This document shows positions 38,569-47,632 of a DNA stretch of 64,000 nucleotides, in pieces. Every line of letters begins with the position of its first letter. Positions within the stretch are counted from its first letter, which is position 1. Position numbers and translations under genes: made by a program. The notes beneath the pieces are model-generated. The model was not told the DNA's origin and ran no database searches. It was given only the letters and a program-made list of their open reading frames with translations. The stretch is from Ammonifex thiophilus (GTDB lineage Bacteria > Bacillota > Desulfotomaculia > Desulfotomaculales > Ammonificaceae), in the NCBI RefSeq assembly GCF_003368535.1, contig NZ_QSLN01000003.1, positions 1 to 64,000 on the forward strand, in the 5' to 3' direction.

Positions 38569-40389
38569 CTAGGATATACGCGACTCCACCAGCCGGGCAA
38601 TAAAGGTAAAGATAAAGGCCGCAGTCAAAGGAAGCAGGAGGGAGAGGAAGAGATACCGCCAACTCCGAGTCTCTTGATGGATCACCCAGAGGGTGTAGAG
38701 GCAGGGGGAATAAAGGAGGAAGAAAAGAAGCAGGTTGAAGGCGGTGCATGGAGGAATAGCCTGAGCCAGATGCTCGATAAAGGCTTCGTCCTCCGCGTAA
38801 GTGGAGCTGAAGCCCTGAATCATAGCTAGCGCGCCTATGAAAGTTTCCTTGGCGGGCAAAGCGTAAAGGAAGGCCACCATGATGCTACCGTCCATTCCCA
38901 GAAGCTCACCTACCGGCGCGAGCCAACGCGCCAGATGGGCGGTTAAAGTTGCCTCCCCCAAGTAGAAGTTGCTGGCCCAGTAGGCGGCCAACACCATGGG
39001 AGCAGCCACCCAGACCGCACGCGAGAGAACCCGGACCACCCGGTCACGGAAGGTGCGCTTAACAAGGAAAGGTAAATTGGGCCACCGGTAAGGAGGGAGC
39101 TCCAGGAAAAAGACCGGGGAGGGGCCAGGGAGAAAGCGACTGAGGACGAAAAAAGAAAGCAGTAAAGCGACAAAAGAGAGGGTCAGAAGGGCGAGAACCA
39201 CCCATATAGCCTTGGGACCAAAAAAGACGGAGGCCAAGGGGAGCACTATCCCCAGCCTGCCGTTGCAAGGGACGAAACTATTGGTAATTATTCCTATGAG
39301 GCGGTCCTTACCCTCCAGAATGCGGCAGGCCATGACACCGGGTACATTGCACCCCAAACCTACCAAGCTGGTGACGCAGTGCTTGCCCTGAGCCCCTACT
39401 CGGCGGAATAACGGATCGCTCACTAAGGCAAGCCGGGGTATAAATCCCGCGTCCTCCAAAAAGGCAAAAAGGAAAAAGAAAATGGTCATAGTGGGCAGCA
39501 TTACCGAAATAACCGCTCCCACGCCGGCAATAAGTCCTTCCACCACCATGCTTTCGAGCCAGACGGGCGCCGAGCAGGCCTTCAGGAGGTAGGCTGCCTC
39601 CCGTCCCAGCCAGGAAAAAAGGCGGGCAAGGAGCTCGGTCAAAGGTCCTCCTGCGTTGACGGAAAGCCAGAAAAGGGCCACCACCACGAGGCCCATGAGG
39701 GGAAAGGAGAATACAGGGTGCAGAAAAAGTTGGTCGAGTAGGGAAGTTAGGTCCTTTCTGCCCGGCTCCCGATTCCGGCAGACGATCTCTTTAACTAAAT
39801 GGTCGGCCCATTGATAGCGGGTTCTAGCCAGAGCCGGGTAATCTAGCTGAGCATAGGGATCGTATCCTAGCTGAGGCCGGGGGCTAAAAGCACCCCGTGC
39901 TACGGCCAGAGCAGCTGCTAGCAAAGCCTTCCCCCCTTTGCCACTGCGGGCGTTAACGGGGACTACCGGAAGGTTGAGTAACCGGGAAAGGTGCGCCAGA
40001 TCCAACGTCATCCCCTTGTCCCGGGCTGCTTCCAGAAAATTCACCGCCAGGACCACCTTGGGGGTTAGCTCTATCACCTGCAGTGCCAGGTAGAGATGCC
40101 GGGTCAAACAAGTCGCATCTACCAGGACCACTACCACGTCGGGGGAGCCGGACAGCAGAAAGTTCCTAGCCACCTCTTCCTCCGCCGAACGGGCGTTGAG
40201 GCTGTAGGTTCCCGGCAGGTCGACGAGCCGAAAGGTGAACCCGCCGAAGCGACAAAAACCTTCCTTTTTCTCTACCGTTTTGCCCGGCCAGTTGCCCACC
40301 TGCTGGTAGCTACCGGTCAAAGTGTTAAAAAGGGTGCTCTTACCTACGTTAGGGCTACCAACCAGAGCTACGGTAATCGTTTCGTTCAT
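38569..40389 (-). CDS. feoB: Ferrous iron transporter FeoB, 606 aa
   Basis: ATG at 40389 follows GGAGGTGGGC. N-terminal G domain: G1 GSPNVGKSTLFN, switch GNWPGKTVEKKEG and G3 DLPGTYSL; the G4 position reads AVNFLEAARDKG, a slight variation on NxxD. Membrane part has the paired gates (FVPCNGRLGIVLPLAS, and MACRILEGKDRLIG). Shorter than E. coli FeoB, as in many Firmicutes. feoA overlaps its start by 35 bp. Takes up Fe2+ under anaerobic conditions. Confidence 0.93.
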   Translation of the reverse strand: MNETITVALVGSPNVGKSTLFNTLTGSYQQVGNWPGKTVEKKEGFCRFGGFTFRLVDLPGTYSLNARSAEEEVARNFLLSGSPDVVVVLVDATCLTRHLYLALQVIELTPKVVLAVNFLEAARDKGMTLDLAHLSRLLNLPVVPVNARSGKGGKALLAAALAVARGAFSPRPQLGYDPYAQLDYPALARTRYQWADHLVKEIVCRNREPGRKDLTSLLDQLFLHPVFSFPLMGLVVVALFWLSVNAGGPLTELLARLFSWLGREAAYLLKACSAPVWLESMVVEGLIAGVGAVISVMLPTMTIFFFLFAFLEDAGFIPRLALVSDPLFRRVGAQGKHCVTSLVGLGCNVPGVMACRILEGKDRLIGIITNSFVPCNGRLGIVLPLASVFFGPKAIWVVLALLTLSFVALLLSFFVLSRFLPGPSPVFFLELPPYRWPNLPFLVKRTFRDRVVRVLSRAVWVAAPMVLAAYWASNFYLGEATLTAHLARWLAPVGELLGMDGSIMVAFLYALPAKETFIGALAMIQGFSSTYAEDEAFIEHLAQAIPPCTAFNLLLFFLLYSPCLYTLWVIHQETRSWRYLFLSLLLPLTAAFIFTFIARLVESRIS

Positions 40390-40615
40390 TGCCCACCTCC
40401 TTCACCAGCACCCGGCAGGCGTCGCTTCTCCGCAAGGCAAGAAAGTAGCCGCGGAGGCGGTAAAGGGTGGGATCCCCCTGTCTTGCCACCTCGACCGTCG
40501 TGCCTTCCACTAGCCCCAGGTCTACAAAGCGCTCACGGGCCTCTCCTTGCACAGCCACTACCACTCCTGAGCTACCGGGAGTTAGACGATCCAGAGAAAT
40601 AAGCTCTTCTTCCAA
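40355..40615 (-). CDS. feoA: FeoA, 86 aa
   Basis: The SH3-like FeoA pattern is present: SLDRLTPGSSGVVVAVQGEA, RFVDLGLVEGTTVEVARQGD, then GYFLALRRSDACRVLV. Start set at the TTG at 40615, 9 bases after AGGAGG; an in-frame extension to 40651 is possible. Overlaps feoB by 35 bp and assists FeoB. Confidence 0.88.
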   Translation of the reverse strand: MEEELISLDRLTPGSSGVVVAVQGEARERFVDLGLVEGTTVEVARQGDPTLYRLRGYFLALRRSDACRVLVKEVGNERNDYRSSGW

Positions 40616-40677
40616 CCCTTCTATCCTCCTCAACTCTGGAATCACTATCAATGTATATGCGGAAGAGAAAAGAAAAA

Positions 40678-40698
40678 GGTAGCCCGTGATGGGCTACC
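40678..40698 (-). terminator. Terminator after yjbQ
   Basis: Stem GGTAGCCC/GGGCTACC with a 5-nt loop, followed on the minus strand by TTTTTCTTTTC. Confidence 0.88.
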
Positions 40699-40724
40699 TT
40701 CTGCGAAAGGCTTTGAAGGAGTAG

Positions 40725-41126
40725 CTATGTCCTTTCGGGTATGAGCTTTACCCAGACTTTCCTTTGTCTGGGCCCGTCGAACTCACAGAAGAAAATTCCC
40801 TGCCAGGTGCCCAAGGCCAGCCTGCCCTCCCGCACCGGGATCACTTGGCTTACTCCCACCAGGCAGGACTTGATGTGCGCGTCCGCGTTTCCCTCGGCAT
40901 GCCGGTAAGGTCCGGTAGCCGGGACCAGCTCTTCTAGCTTGCGTAGGATGTCTTCGGCCACCGTGGGATCATAGTTCTCGTTGATACATATTCCTGCGGT
41001 GGTGTGAGGGCAGAAAAGATAAACGACTCCTTCCTTTAATCCTTTTTCTGCCACCAGTTTGGCCACCTGGGAAGTTATGTCCACCAGTTCCTGCCGCCTG
41101 CGGGTAGTAACGCTTATTACCTCCAT
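40725..41126 (-). CDS. YjbQ/UPF0047 family protein, 133 aa
   Basis: The family signature is clear: VYLFCPHTTAGICINENYDP, AEGNADAHIKSCLVGVSQ, then LALGTWQGIFFCEFDGPRQR. Members form trimers, have a conserved His-rich site and a reported weak thiamine-phosphate synthase activity; the physiological role is uncertain. It overlaps the HAD phosphatase gene by 10 bp. Confidence 0.92.
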   Translation of the reverse strand: MEVISVTTRRRQELVDITSQVAKLVAEKGLKEGVVYLFCPHTTAGICINENYDPTVAEDILRKLEELVPATGPYRHAEGNADAHIKSCLVGVSQVIPVREGRLALGTWQGIFFCEFDGPRQRKVWVKLIPERT

Positions 41127-41794
41127 GAGCCCCTCTCCACTCCTTCCCCATCGGGCAAAAGGGGAGCCACAGCCGGTAAAAGCGCCTGCAAATCCTCCAC
41201 CTGAATGTGAGCCTGTTCCCTCACCTCCGGCGGGGCACTCACGGCTACCGCCAACCCCACTCGACTGAAAAGGGGTACGTCGCCGCAGCTGTCTCCTACC
41301 GCCGCCAGCTCCTCCGGCCGGAGACCGAAACGGGAACAGAAATCGGGAACGTGCTGGGGTTTACCGTGCCAGGGGACGCGAATGAAAACCCTTCCGTCCA
41401 CCCGTCCCTGAGTAAAGCCCAGGCCGTTGGCCACCCAGCAATCAAAGCCGAGCTCCTCGGCCACTCTGGAGGCCAAAAGGTCGAGTCCCGAAGAAAGTAG
41501 GAAGGTGCGCACTCCGCGCTCTTTCAGAGCCGCTACCAGCTCCTTAGCCCCCTTGCGGTAAGGGATGCGGGAAACCAGCTCCTCCAGGTAGGACTTGGGA
41601 ACCCCCCGCCAGGCTCCCACATCCCGGCGGGCAAATTCCTCGTAGTTGATCCGGCCGGTAAGAAAATCCTCCAGGTGCTTGCGGCCGTGGGTTTCCCAGG
41701 TTCCCAAACATTCGTGAATATATTGCCATATGCTGGTAACAGGCGTTAAAGTCCCGTCCAGATCGAAGATGACTCCCTTGATGCGCCGCTTCAT
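41117..41794 (-). CDS. HAD-superfamily phosphatase, SerB-like, 225 aa
   Basis: ATG at 41794 (MKRRIKGVIFDLDGTLTPVT). HAD motifs: I IFDLDGTLT, II TFLLSSGLD, III Lys region and IV AAVGDSCGDVPLFS. The cap domain resembles HAD-IB phosphoserine phosphatases. Hydrolyses a small phosphate ester, possibly phosphoserine. Coupled to yjbQ by overlap. Confidence 0.82.
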   Translation of the reverse strand: MKRRIKGVIFDLDGTLTPVTSIWQYIHECLGTWETHGRKHLEDFLTGRINYEEFARRDVGAWRGVPKSYLEELVSRIPYRKGAKELVAALKERGVRTFLLSSGLDLLASRVAEELGFDCWVANGLGFTQGRVDGRVFIRVPWHGKPQHVPDFCSRFGLRPEELAAVGDSCGDVPLFSRVGLAVAVSAPPEVREQAHIQVEDLQALLPAVAPLLPDGEGVERGSWR

Positions 41795-41829
41795 GGACGA
41801 CAACCCCCTGGAACTATGATAGCATAAAG

Positions 41830-42154
41830 CGCCTGGTACGTTAAAAAAACTTAAAGCAGCTTGGTGCGAAAAATCCGCCAGGATCCCCAGCCCCACGGCC
41901 AGCGCGACAAATAGGATACCAACTACGTACCAGGCAGCCACCTTTCCCCACCAGTAAAGCCTACGGTCGGGCGAGCGGATTACCACCAGCCGGTTCCAAG
42001 GTGCCGCTAGTTCAGAAAAAGGCTCTCCCACCGTGAGCAGAAAAGTAACCAGGAGGCTTATCCACTTCAAAAATTCTATGACCGAGGCTTGAGGTATCGG
42101 GCCGCCAAACATATGAACCAGTACCTGCCAGCCGGTAAACGAGCGGTTCTCCAA
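41830..42154 (-). pseudogene. Remnant of a membrane protein (ABC-2 permease-like)
   Basis: In frame upstream of the phosphatase start, residues such as APWNRLVVIRSPDRRLYWWG followed by KVAAWYVVGILFVALAVGLG resemble the N-terminal half of an ABC-2 type permease ('VRLGSRRRWW' motif and helix). There is no matching continuation. I read it as a gene fragment. The sequence 42155-42276 holds no gene. Confidence 0.4.
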
Positions 42155-42276
42155 AAGATATACCCGGACCGACTCCAGCTCGACAAAAGCAGTGTAAAGG
42201 CAGAGAAAGAATAGTTTATACCCGATATTAGTACAATTCTATCTTCTATTTCCTTTGTTTTCCTTCGAGCTGCCCT

Positions 42277-43080
42277 TCACATTGCAAAGCGCCGCCCCAG
42301 GATAACCAGCACCAGCATCCCGGCGCCCAGGAGTATTATCGCCGGCCCGGGAGGCAGGTCCCCCCAGTAGGCCAGGTGCATCCCCAGCAAGGAGAGTAAA
42401 ACCCCCGTCCCCACCGCGACCTTCAAAGTACCGGCAAAGCTTCTTCCTAGAAAGGCTCCCAGCAAGGAGGGTATCACCACCAGAGCTCCGGTCAAAAGCA
42501 CCCCGGCCACTTTGATGGCCGCAGCTACCGTCAGAGCCGAAAGGGCAATAAAGACCAGACTAAGATGTCTTACAGGGATGCCCACCGCCTGAGCATACTC
42601 CTCATCCAGAGCTACGGCCAGCAGCCCCCGGTAGAATACGGCTACCATTCCCAGGACTAGAACCAGGGCCACCGTTATGGTTTTCAGGTCTTGCAGCCGG
42701 ACAGTTAGCAAACTGCCGAAGAGGTAGCTGCTGAGATCAGCGCCAAAACCCCGGCTCTTGCTTATGAGAATGACTCCTAAAGCTAGCCCTACCGCCATCA
42801 CTACCGCCAGCAGAGCATCGGCGTAAACAGAAGCTTTGTTCCGGAGCCACTCCGTGAGCCAGGCCGCGGCTACGAGTACCATCACGGTAACGATGTCCGG
42901 GGAAAAGTGAAGGATGAGGCCCAAGGCTATGCCGGTTAAAGAGACGTGAGCCAAAGCGTCTGGTAGGAAAGAGTAACGCCTGGCCACCAGAAAAACACCC
43001 ACCAACGGGCAAAGAAACCCCACCAAAAGACCCGCTATAATTCCTCGCCAGAAAAAGCCGTACTGCCACATATCCAGCAA
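42277..43080 (-). CDS. znuB: Zinc/manganese ABC transporter permease ZnuB, 267 aa
   Basis: TTG at 43080 follows GGGGAGGTAAGTTAGCT; ATG at 43071 is possible. Eight or nine helices of the ABC-3 family: VGFLCPLVGVFLVARRYSFL, DALAHVSLTGIALGLIL and KVAGVLLTGALVVIPSLLG. Downstream of znuC and znuA and under the same Zur-type control. Confidence 0.92.
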   Translation of the reverse strand: MLDMWQYGFFWRGIIAGLLVGFLCPLVGVFLVARRYSFLPDALAHVSLTGIALGLILHFSPDIVTVMVLVAAAWLTEWLRNKASVYADALLAVVMAVGLALGVILISKSRGFGADLSSYLFGSLLTVRLQDLKTITVALVLVLGMVAVFYRGLLAVALDEEYAQAVGIPVRHLSLVFIALSALTVAAAIKVAGVLLTGALVVIPSLLGAFLGRSFAGTLKVAVGTGVLLSLLGMHLAYWGDLPPGPAIILLGAGMLVLVILGRRFAM

Positions 43081-43087
43081 AGCTAAC

Positions 43088-43825
43088 TTACCTCCCCGGC
43101 ACGTAAACGGGAGCACCGTAGAGTTCTGCTAAGTGGTTATTGGAGAGACATTCGGCGGGAGTACCCTCAAAGACTATCCGGCGGTTAAGACAGATGACGC
43201 GCTTCACCCGCCGGGAAACGGCACCGATATCGTGTGTGACCATAACTATGGTCACCTTTCGCTCCTTGTGCAACTCAGCCAGATACCGGTAAAAGAGCTC
43301 CTCCCCCGGCGCATCCAGCCCTTCGGCTGCCTCATCTAGAAGTAAAATGTCCGGTTCGGAAGCCAGAGCGCGGGCAATGGCCACCCGCTGCCGCTGGCCC
43401 CCGGAAAGCTCACTCACCTTTTGGTGCAAAAGAGGGAGAAGATCCAGGGCAGCGCACGTTTTCTCGATCACTTCTTCATCTTTGGGCGTAAAGCGACGCC
43501 AAATGCCTGTGCGCGCTACCCTGCCGGAAGCCACTGCCTCCCAGACCGTAGCCGGGAAGCTTCCCAGCTGCCCCCCCTTCTGAGGCACATACCCTATGCG
43601 GTAACGTTCCTTGAAGCGGGCCGCCGGCACGCCGAAGAGAAAGATCTCGCCTCTAGTGGGGCGGTAGGTACCAAGAATGAGTCTTAGAAGAGAAGTTTTT
43701 CCTGCTCCGTTGGGGCCAAGTATAGCCAAAAAGTCTCCTTCTCTAATGCATAGGTTTATATCCTCTAATACTTTTTTCTCCCCAAAAGAGAGCTCTACTC
43801 CCTTCATTTCCACTAGGTTTGTCAA
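43088..43825 (-). CDS. znuC: Zinc ABC transporter ATPase ZnuC, 245 aa
   Basis: Walker A LGPNGAGKTSLL, Q-loop YVPQKGG, signature LSGGQRQRVAIARAL, Walker B DILLLDEAAEGLDA, His switch VTHDIG. Lies 3 bp after znuA and just before znuB. Confidence 0.95.
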   Translation of the reverse strand: MTNLVEMKGVELSFGEKKVLEDINLCIREGDFLAILGPNGAGKTSLLRLILGTYRPTRGEIFLFGVPAARFKERYRIGYVPQKGGQLGSFPATVWEAVASGRVARTGIWRRFTPKDEEVIEKTCAALDLLPLLHQKVSELSGGQRQRVAIARALASEPDILLLDEAAEGLDAPGEELFYRYLAELHKERKVTIVMVTHDIGAVSRRVKRVICLNRRIVFEGTPAECLSNNHLAELYGAPVYVPGR

Positions 43826-43828
43826 GCT

Positions 43829-44770
43829 TCATTCCCCCAACGCCTGCTGCAATACTCTCAGATTGTCCCGCATAACTTCCAGGTACCCCTTGGCTCCGCT
43901 CTTTTCCTCCGGGGTAAGCCCGGCCACGGGGCTCAAAACCAGCGCTTTGACCCCTGCTTCTCGGGCCAGAGTCTCCGCCACCCGAGGATTGGAGGGAGAC
44001 TCGAAGAAAACGTATTTTATCTGCCGCTCTTTGACCAGGCGCACCAGCTCGGCCAGTTTAGCCGGTGAAGGCTCGGCCTGAGGGGAAAGACCAGCTATAG
44101 GGATCTGTTCCAAGTTATAGCGCTTGGCCAGGTAGCCGAAGGCGGCGTGCGAGACCACTAATTCCCGGTGCTTGAAGTGGGCTGCCGCTTCGCGGTAAGC
44201 CCGATCGAGCTCCTGCAGCTGCTCCTCGTAGGCCTTGGCCCGCTGCCGGTAGTAGTCAGCCCCCTCCGGATCCACGGCTATAAGCCCCTCCAGAATGTTT
44301 TTCACATACTGCTGAGCGTTTACCGGGTCAAGCCAAGCGTGGGGATCGATCTCTCCGTGATGATGGTGATGGGCCTCACTATGGTGCGCTTCGCTTCCGC
44401 CCCCCACCTCGGCAAAGGTGAGAAGCCTTATACCTTTAACCGCCTCTACCGCCTTCCCCTTGTACTCGGGAAGAACCTTGCCGACCCAGGGCTCAAGCCC
44501 GGCCCCGTTGTAAACGAAGAGTTTGGCCTGCATGATTTTGGTGAGATCGCCCGGTGAGGGCTCCCAGTCATGTACGCTTACCCCCGGCGGAACCAGGCAA
44601 GTCACCTCCACCCGATCTCCTCCCACCTGACGGACAAAATCGGCCAGGGGGAAGAAGGTAGCCACCACCGATAGCTTAGCCGGCTTCTCCCGGCCGGTCG
44701 GAGCAGGAGCTCTGCATCCTGCCAAAACGACCAGCAAAACGACAAGTCCAAGTGCCAGCCAGCGCTTCAT
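43829..44770 (-). CDS. znuA: Zinc-binding lipoprotein ZnuA, 313 aa
   Basis: ATG at 44770 overlaps the stop of the regulator gene (ATGA). Lipobox LVVLAGC at residues ~14-19, substrate-binding His residues (VHDWEPSP, AFGYLAKRYN region), and a His-rich loop HHSEAHHHHHGEIDPHAWLD that gathers Zn2+. A-1 family binding protein delivering zinc to ZnuBC. Confidence 0.94.
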   Translation of the reverse strand: MKRWLALGLVVLLVVLAGCRAPAPTGREKPAKLSVVATFFPLADFVRQVGGDRVEVTCLVPPGVSVHDWEPSPGDLTKIMQAKLFVYNGAGLEPWVGKVLPEYKGKAVEAVKGIRLLTFAEVGGGSEAHHSEAHHHHHGEIDPHAWLDPVNAQQYVKNILEGLIAVDPEGADYYRQRAKAYEEQLQELDRAYREAAAHFKHRELVVSHAAFGYLAKRYNLEQIPIAGLSPQAEPSPAKLAELVRLVKERQIKYVFFESPSNPRVAETLAREAGVKALVLSPVAGLTPEEKSGAKGYLEVMRDNLRVLQQALGE

Positions 44771-45216
44771 CTTCTCTCCCCTCCGCTCAAGGCTTCCCGG
44801 CAAGAGCCACAGTAGCCATAAATGGCGAAGACATGGCTTTTTACCTCGAAGTCGGGAAAGGAATCCAGCACTTGGGAGAAACACTCGTTAAAGTTGCAGG
44901 GAAAAGAGAACACGCGGCCGCAGCGCAAGCAGATCAGGTGGTGTCGGTGTTTTTCGGACAGGATAAAGTGCCTGCTCCCTTCGAAGAGGGTTTCCTCTAC
45001 CAAACCCACGCTACGCAAGGTTTCCAGGGTGCGGTAAACGGTTCCCCGCCCTACGCCGGGAAAGCGCCGGTGCAACCTTTCCTCTATCTCCCGGGCGTTA
45101 AGCGGTTTCTCAGCTTCGGCTAGTACCCGTAAAATCTCCTGTCGCTGGGGAGTAAGCTTGAAACCCCTGGCTTTCAGGGCCTTCACCACTCGCAGGAGTT
45201 CATCCTGCCCGCTCAT
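44767..45216 (-). CDS. zur: Fur-family regulator, probably Zur, 149 aa
   Basis: Winged helix FKLTPQRQEILRVLAEAEKP and GVGRGTVYRTLETLRSVGLV, metal site HRHHLICLRCGRVFSFPC and the second Cys pair YCGSC (structural Zn). It heads the znuABC operon with an ATGA overlap, which favours Zur over PerR or Fur. It should repress the operon when zinc is adequate, through the box at 45244-45266. Confidence 0.88.
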   Translation of the reverse strand: MSGQDELLRVVKALKARGFKLTPQRQEILRVLAEAEKPLNAREIEERLHRRFPGVGRGTVYRTLETLRSVGLVEETLFEGSRHFILSEKHRHHLICLRCGRVFSFPCNFNECFSQVLDSFPDFEVKSHVFAIYGYCGSCREALSGGERR

Positions 45217-45243
45217 ACCCTCCCTCCTAGCGGTACCAAGTTC

Positions 45244-45293
45244 TAATTGAGACTCTATATCAATTAGATAGCGTTATCATCGGGATATGTCAA
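45244..45293 (-). promoter_or_regulatory. zur-znuABC promoter and Zur box
   Basis: Minus strand: TTGACA (45293-45288), 17 bases, TATCTA (45270-45265). An inverted repeat TAATTGA-N9-TCAATTA (45244-45266) follows and overlaps the -10 region and start point, the right place for repression. Confidence 0.7.
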
Positions 45294-45328
45294 GAGGATT
45301 TGCCATCGGGCGGACAAGCAAAAAAGAA

Positions 45329-45351
45329 GGAGCGGCGCTTTCCACCGCTCC
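45329..45351 (-). terminator. Terminator after the two small genes
   Basis: Stem GGAGCGG/CCGCTCC with a 9-nt loop, followed on the minus strand by TTCTTTTTTG. Confidence 0.85.
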
Positions 45352-45352
45352 C

Positions 45353-45529
45353 TTACCTCACCAACTCGGCCAGACGGGCCATTCCCCTTATCATGCGTTG
45401 CACCCGGTCCAGCCGCCGAGTCTTAAGGCGCTGCCGAGGGGATCGCTCATTCCCCAACTCCGGCAGAAGTAAGGCTCCCGCCACCAGTCCGATTATTCCC
45501 CCGGTAACTAGTCCCCGCCAAAAAGTCAC
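45353..45529 (-). CDS. Small membrane protein (YtxH-like), 58 aa
   Basis: GTG at 45529 follows GGAGGCGGAAAG. One Gly-rich membrane helix (GLVTGGIIGLVAGALLLPEL) and a basic C-terminal helix (RQRLKTRRLDRVQRMIRGMA), as in YtxH-type proteins. Lies 22 bp after the zinc-ribbon gene and before a terminator. Confidence 0.7.
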   Translation of the reverse strand: MTFWRGLVTGGIIGLVAGALLLPELGNERSPRQRLKTRRLDRVQRMIRGMARLAELVR

Positions 45530-45551
45530 CTTTCCGCCTCCTCTCTCCGAG

Positions 45552-45722
45552 TCACAGTCTTATCTGGGCCGGGTCTAATTTTACTAACATGCCGTCCTCG
45601 TCTATCTCGAAAATTTGAACTCCTTCGCGGTCAATGCGGTACTCCAGGCAGCAGTCGCGACAGAAATAGTGACCCGCTCCTATCTTCCCCACCGCCTTGC
45701 CGCCGCAAACCGGACACTGCAT
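45552..45722 (-). CDS. Small zinc-ribbon protein, 56 aa
   Basis: ATG at 45722 follows GGGGGTGTAAG. Starts MQCPVCGGKAVGKIGAGHYF and has a second Cys pair CRDCC, a rubredoxin-knuckle zinc ribbon, then an acidic strand pair (GVQIFEIDEDGMLVKL). Function unknown. Forms a two-gene operon with the YtxH-like gene. Confidence 0.72.
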   Translation of the reverse strand: MQCPVCGGKAVGKIGAGHYFCRDCCLEYRIDREGVQIFEIDEDGMLVKLDPAQIRL

Positions 45723-45818
45723 AAAAACTTACACCCCCGGTTTTTCCTGCACCTTTAGTGTGCTTCGTCTGAAGCGAAATCTTGCAAGGAAAGTGGGCAG
45801 CTGATGGCCCTCTGCAAC

Positions 45819-45920
45819 TCAGAGCGGGCGGTGGCGAAAGAAGAAGTAGCCTCCTGCCCATCCGGCTACAAGCCAAGGGATTAAGGTCAAAGCTATTTTG
45901 AGGAGCACCCAACTACTCAA
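45819..45920 (-). CDS. Possible single-helix membrane peptide, 33 aa
   Basis: TTG at 45920 lies 9 bases after GAGGG and opens SSWVLLKIALTLIPWLVAGW, a clear membrane helix with a basic end. Short but plausible. The rest of 45723-46159 shows no feature. Confidence 0.35.
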   Translation of the reverse strand: MSSWVLLKIALTLIPWLVAGWAGGYFFFRHRPL

Positions 45921-46159
45921 TACATCCGACCCTCGGGCGTTAAAAGTGAGCCCCAGAAGCGGCTTCGCCATAAGGGAAAAAGAGGTAAGTTTGCCTCCAA
46001 GCGCCATTAGAAGGTGACCGAAAGATGGCCGCCACAGGTTCCGCCCGTGAGTCGCTGGGATAAGGCGGCCAAGTTCAGAAAGCTAGACCAGGTCCGGCCT
46101 TCTATTTGGAAATCCTTCCTGCGGGCACAGAAATAATCGGCTAGGCACCGTAGACGTTT

Positions 46160-46988
46160 GTTTCAATCCCACAATGGTTCGATTGGTACCGGCAGCAGGT
46201 GGCGGAGAAGCTGGTGAGGCTGCTGGCGGCTTTCAATCCCACAATGGTTCGATTGGTACTTCTCTTGCTCTTGCTGCTCCTGCTTTCGCTGCCGTCTTTC
46301 AATCCCACAATGGTTCGATTGGTACAACTTATCGTAGAGTACCCTCCTCTCGTCTGCCAAACTTTCAATCCCACAATGGTTCGATTGGTACGGGTTGGAA
46401 AGCGTTATAACACTATGAAGCTTTTTACTTTCAATCCCACAATGGTTCGATTGGTACGGCAATTGGGAAACGGGACTACAAACAGCTCTCCATACCTTTC
46501 AATCCCACAATGGTTCGATTGGTACAATTTCGAGGGCTTTCCGCCCTCCCCAGCGCCCTGACTTTCAATCCCACAATGGTTCGATTGGTACCTCCTAGAC
46601 ACTGCAACCCACCTCCAAGAAAGAAAACTTTCAATCCCACAATGGTTCGATTGGTACTTGCGGGACGAGGGCGTCTGGGACAGGCCCGGGCACCTTTCAA
46701 TCCCACAATGGTTCGATTGGTACCTCCGTGGAGGAGGTCCCCCAGGCGGCCCTGGCCCGCTTTCAATCCCACAATGGTTCGATTGGTACTTTAGGGGGTG
46801 ATAAGAGTGGATGTTAAGAAAGTGTCTTTCAATCCCACAATGGTTCGATTGGTACGGCCCGCACCGGTCCACCTCCTTTTGCAACGAAAAAACTTTCAAT
46901 CCCACAATGGTTCGATTGGTACAGGTTCTCCTAAAAGCAAAGGGAGGTGTTAGTATGTCTTTCAATCCCACAATGGTTCGATTGGTAC
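46160..46988 (-). CRISPR. CRISPR array 2: 13 repeats, 12 spacers
   Basis: Repeat on the minus strand GTACCAATCGAACCATTG then TGGGATTGAAAG (30 bp); it differs from array 1 at two internal positions and the last base. Repeats start at 46160, 46230, 46296, 46362, 46428, 46496, 46562, 46628, 46694, 46760, 46826, 46893 and 46959; spacers are 36-40 bp. Leader on the right, as in array 1; the 46160 copy ends in C on the minus strand. Two spacers (near 46790 and 46923) look like phage ribosome sites plus ATG. Confidence 0.97.
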
Positions 46989-47300
46989 CAAGCCTATCGG
47001 GGCTCAAAAAGCCTTGATTTTCCTTACTTCCCGCCTTTGCCTCCCACCCTGGACTGCCGTCGACCTTCGGTTAACCCCAAAACCCCAGGGGGTCGACGGC
47101 AACTCCCGATCCCCGAAACCCGCATCACTACTGGATCTGTTATAATCTTCCAAACGGCAGGCGGCCTTCAATGCCCTTTGACCACCCAGGTCGACGGCAA
47201 TTATAACACGGCGGCAGCAGACAAAGCAAACTCCAGATTTACCGGTACTTACCGCAAAAAAGTAGCTATCCATCGCTGTTTTCGGCGCTTTTCTAGAGGA
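46989..47300 (-). promoter_or_regulatory. CRISPR leader 2
   Basis: Homologous to leader 1 over its whole length, including the TTGCTT-N18-TATAAT promoter and three GTCGAC-centred motifs. The following 47301-47632 contains no gene that I can support. Confidence 0.8.
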
Positions 47301-47632
47301 GACGAAAAATTGCTCCAGTTCCAAAAACCAAGACACTCTGCTTCCCTAACCCGCAACCTGTCACCCGCTGAGGACACCCGCTTTGCGAGCCACAGAAACA
47401 CCGCGGCGAGGTTACCGTTACCTGGGTTTGCAAAAATCACGCCTTCTAAAGTCTAGGCTGCAGTCATCGCGAGCGGGCGGCCTCACTTGACCGGAAGCAC
47501 AGGGGAAAAGCAAAAGACCGGCCGGAGTTGGTTTGCTCCCTTGCGCACGTCCAGCCAGATTGGCCGATCGGTTGAGTTTCAGATATCCCCTTTGCCAAAA
47601 TTGAAAGGAAAGGCAGGAAAGGAGCAAGACGC

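Noticed and set aside
46141-47007. Protein frames across both CRISPR arrays with the periodic peptide NHCGIE or NPTMVRLV
   Set aside because: They are translations of the 30-bp repeats and have no gene features.
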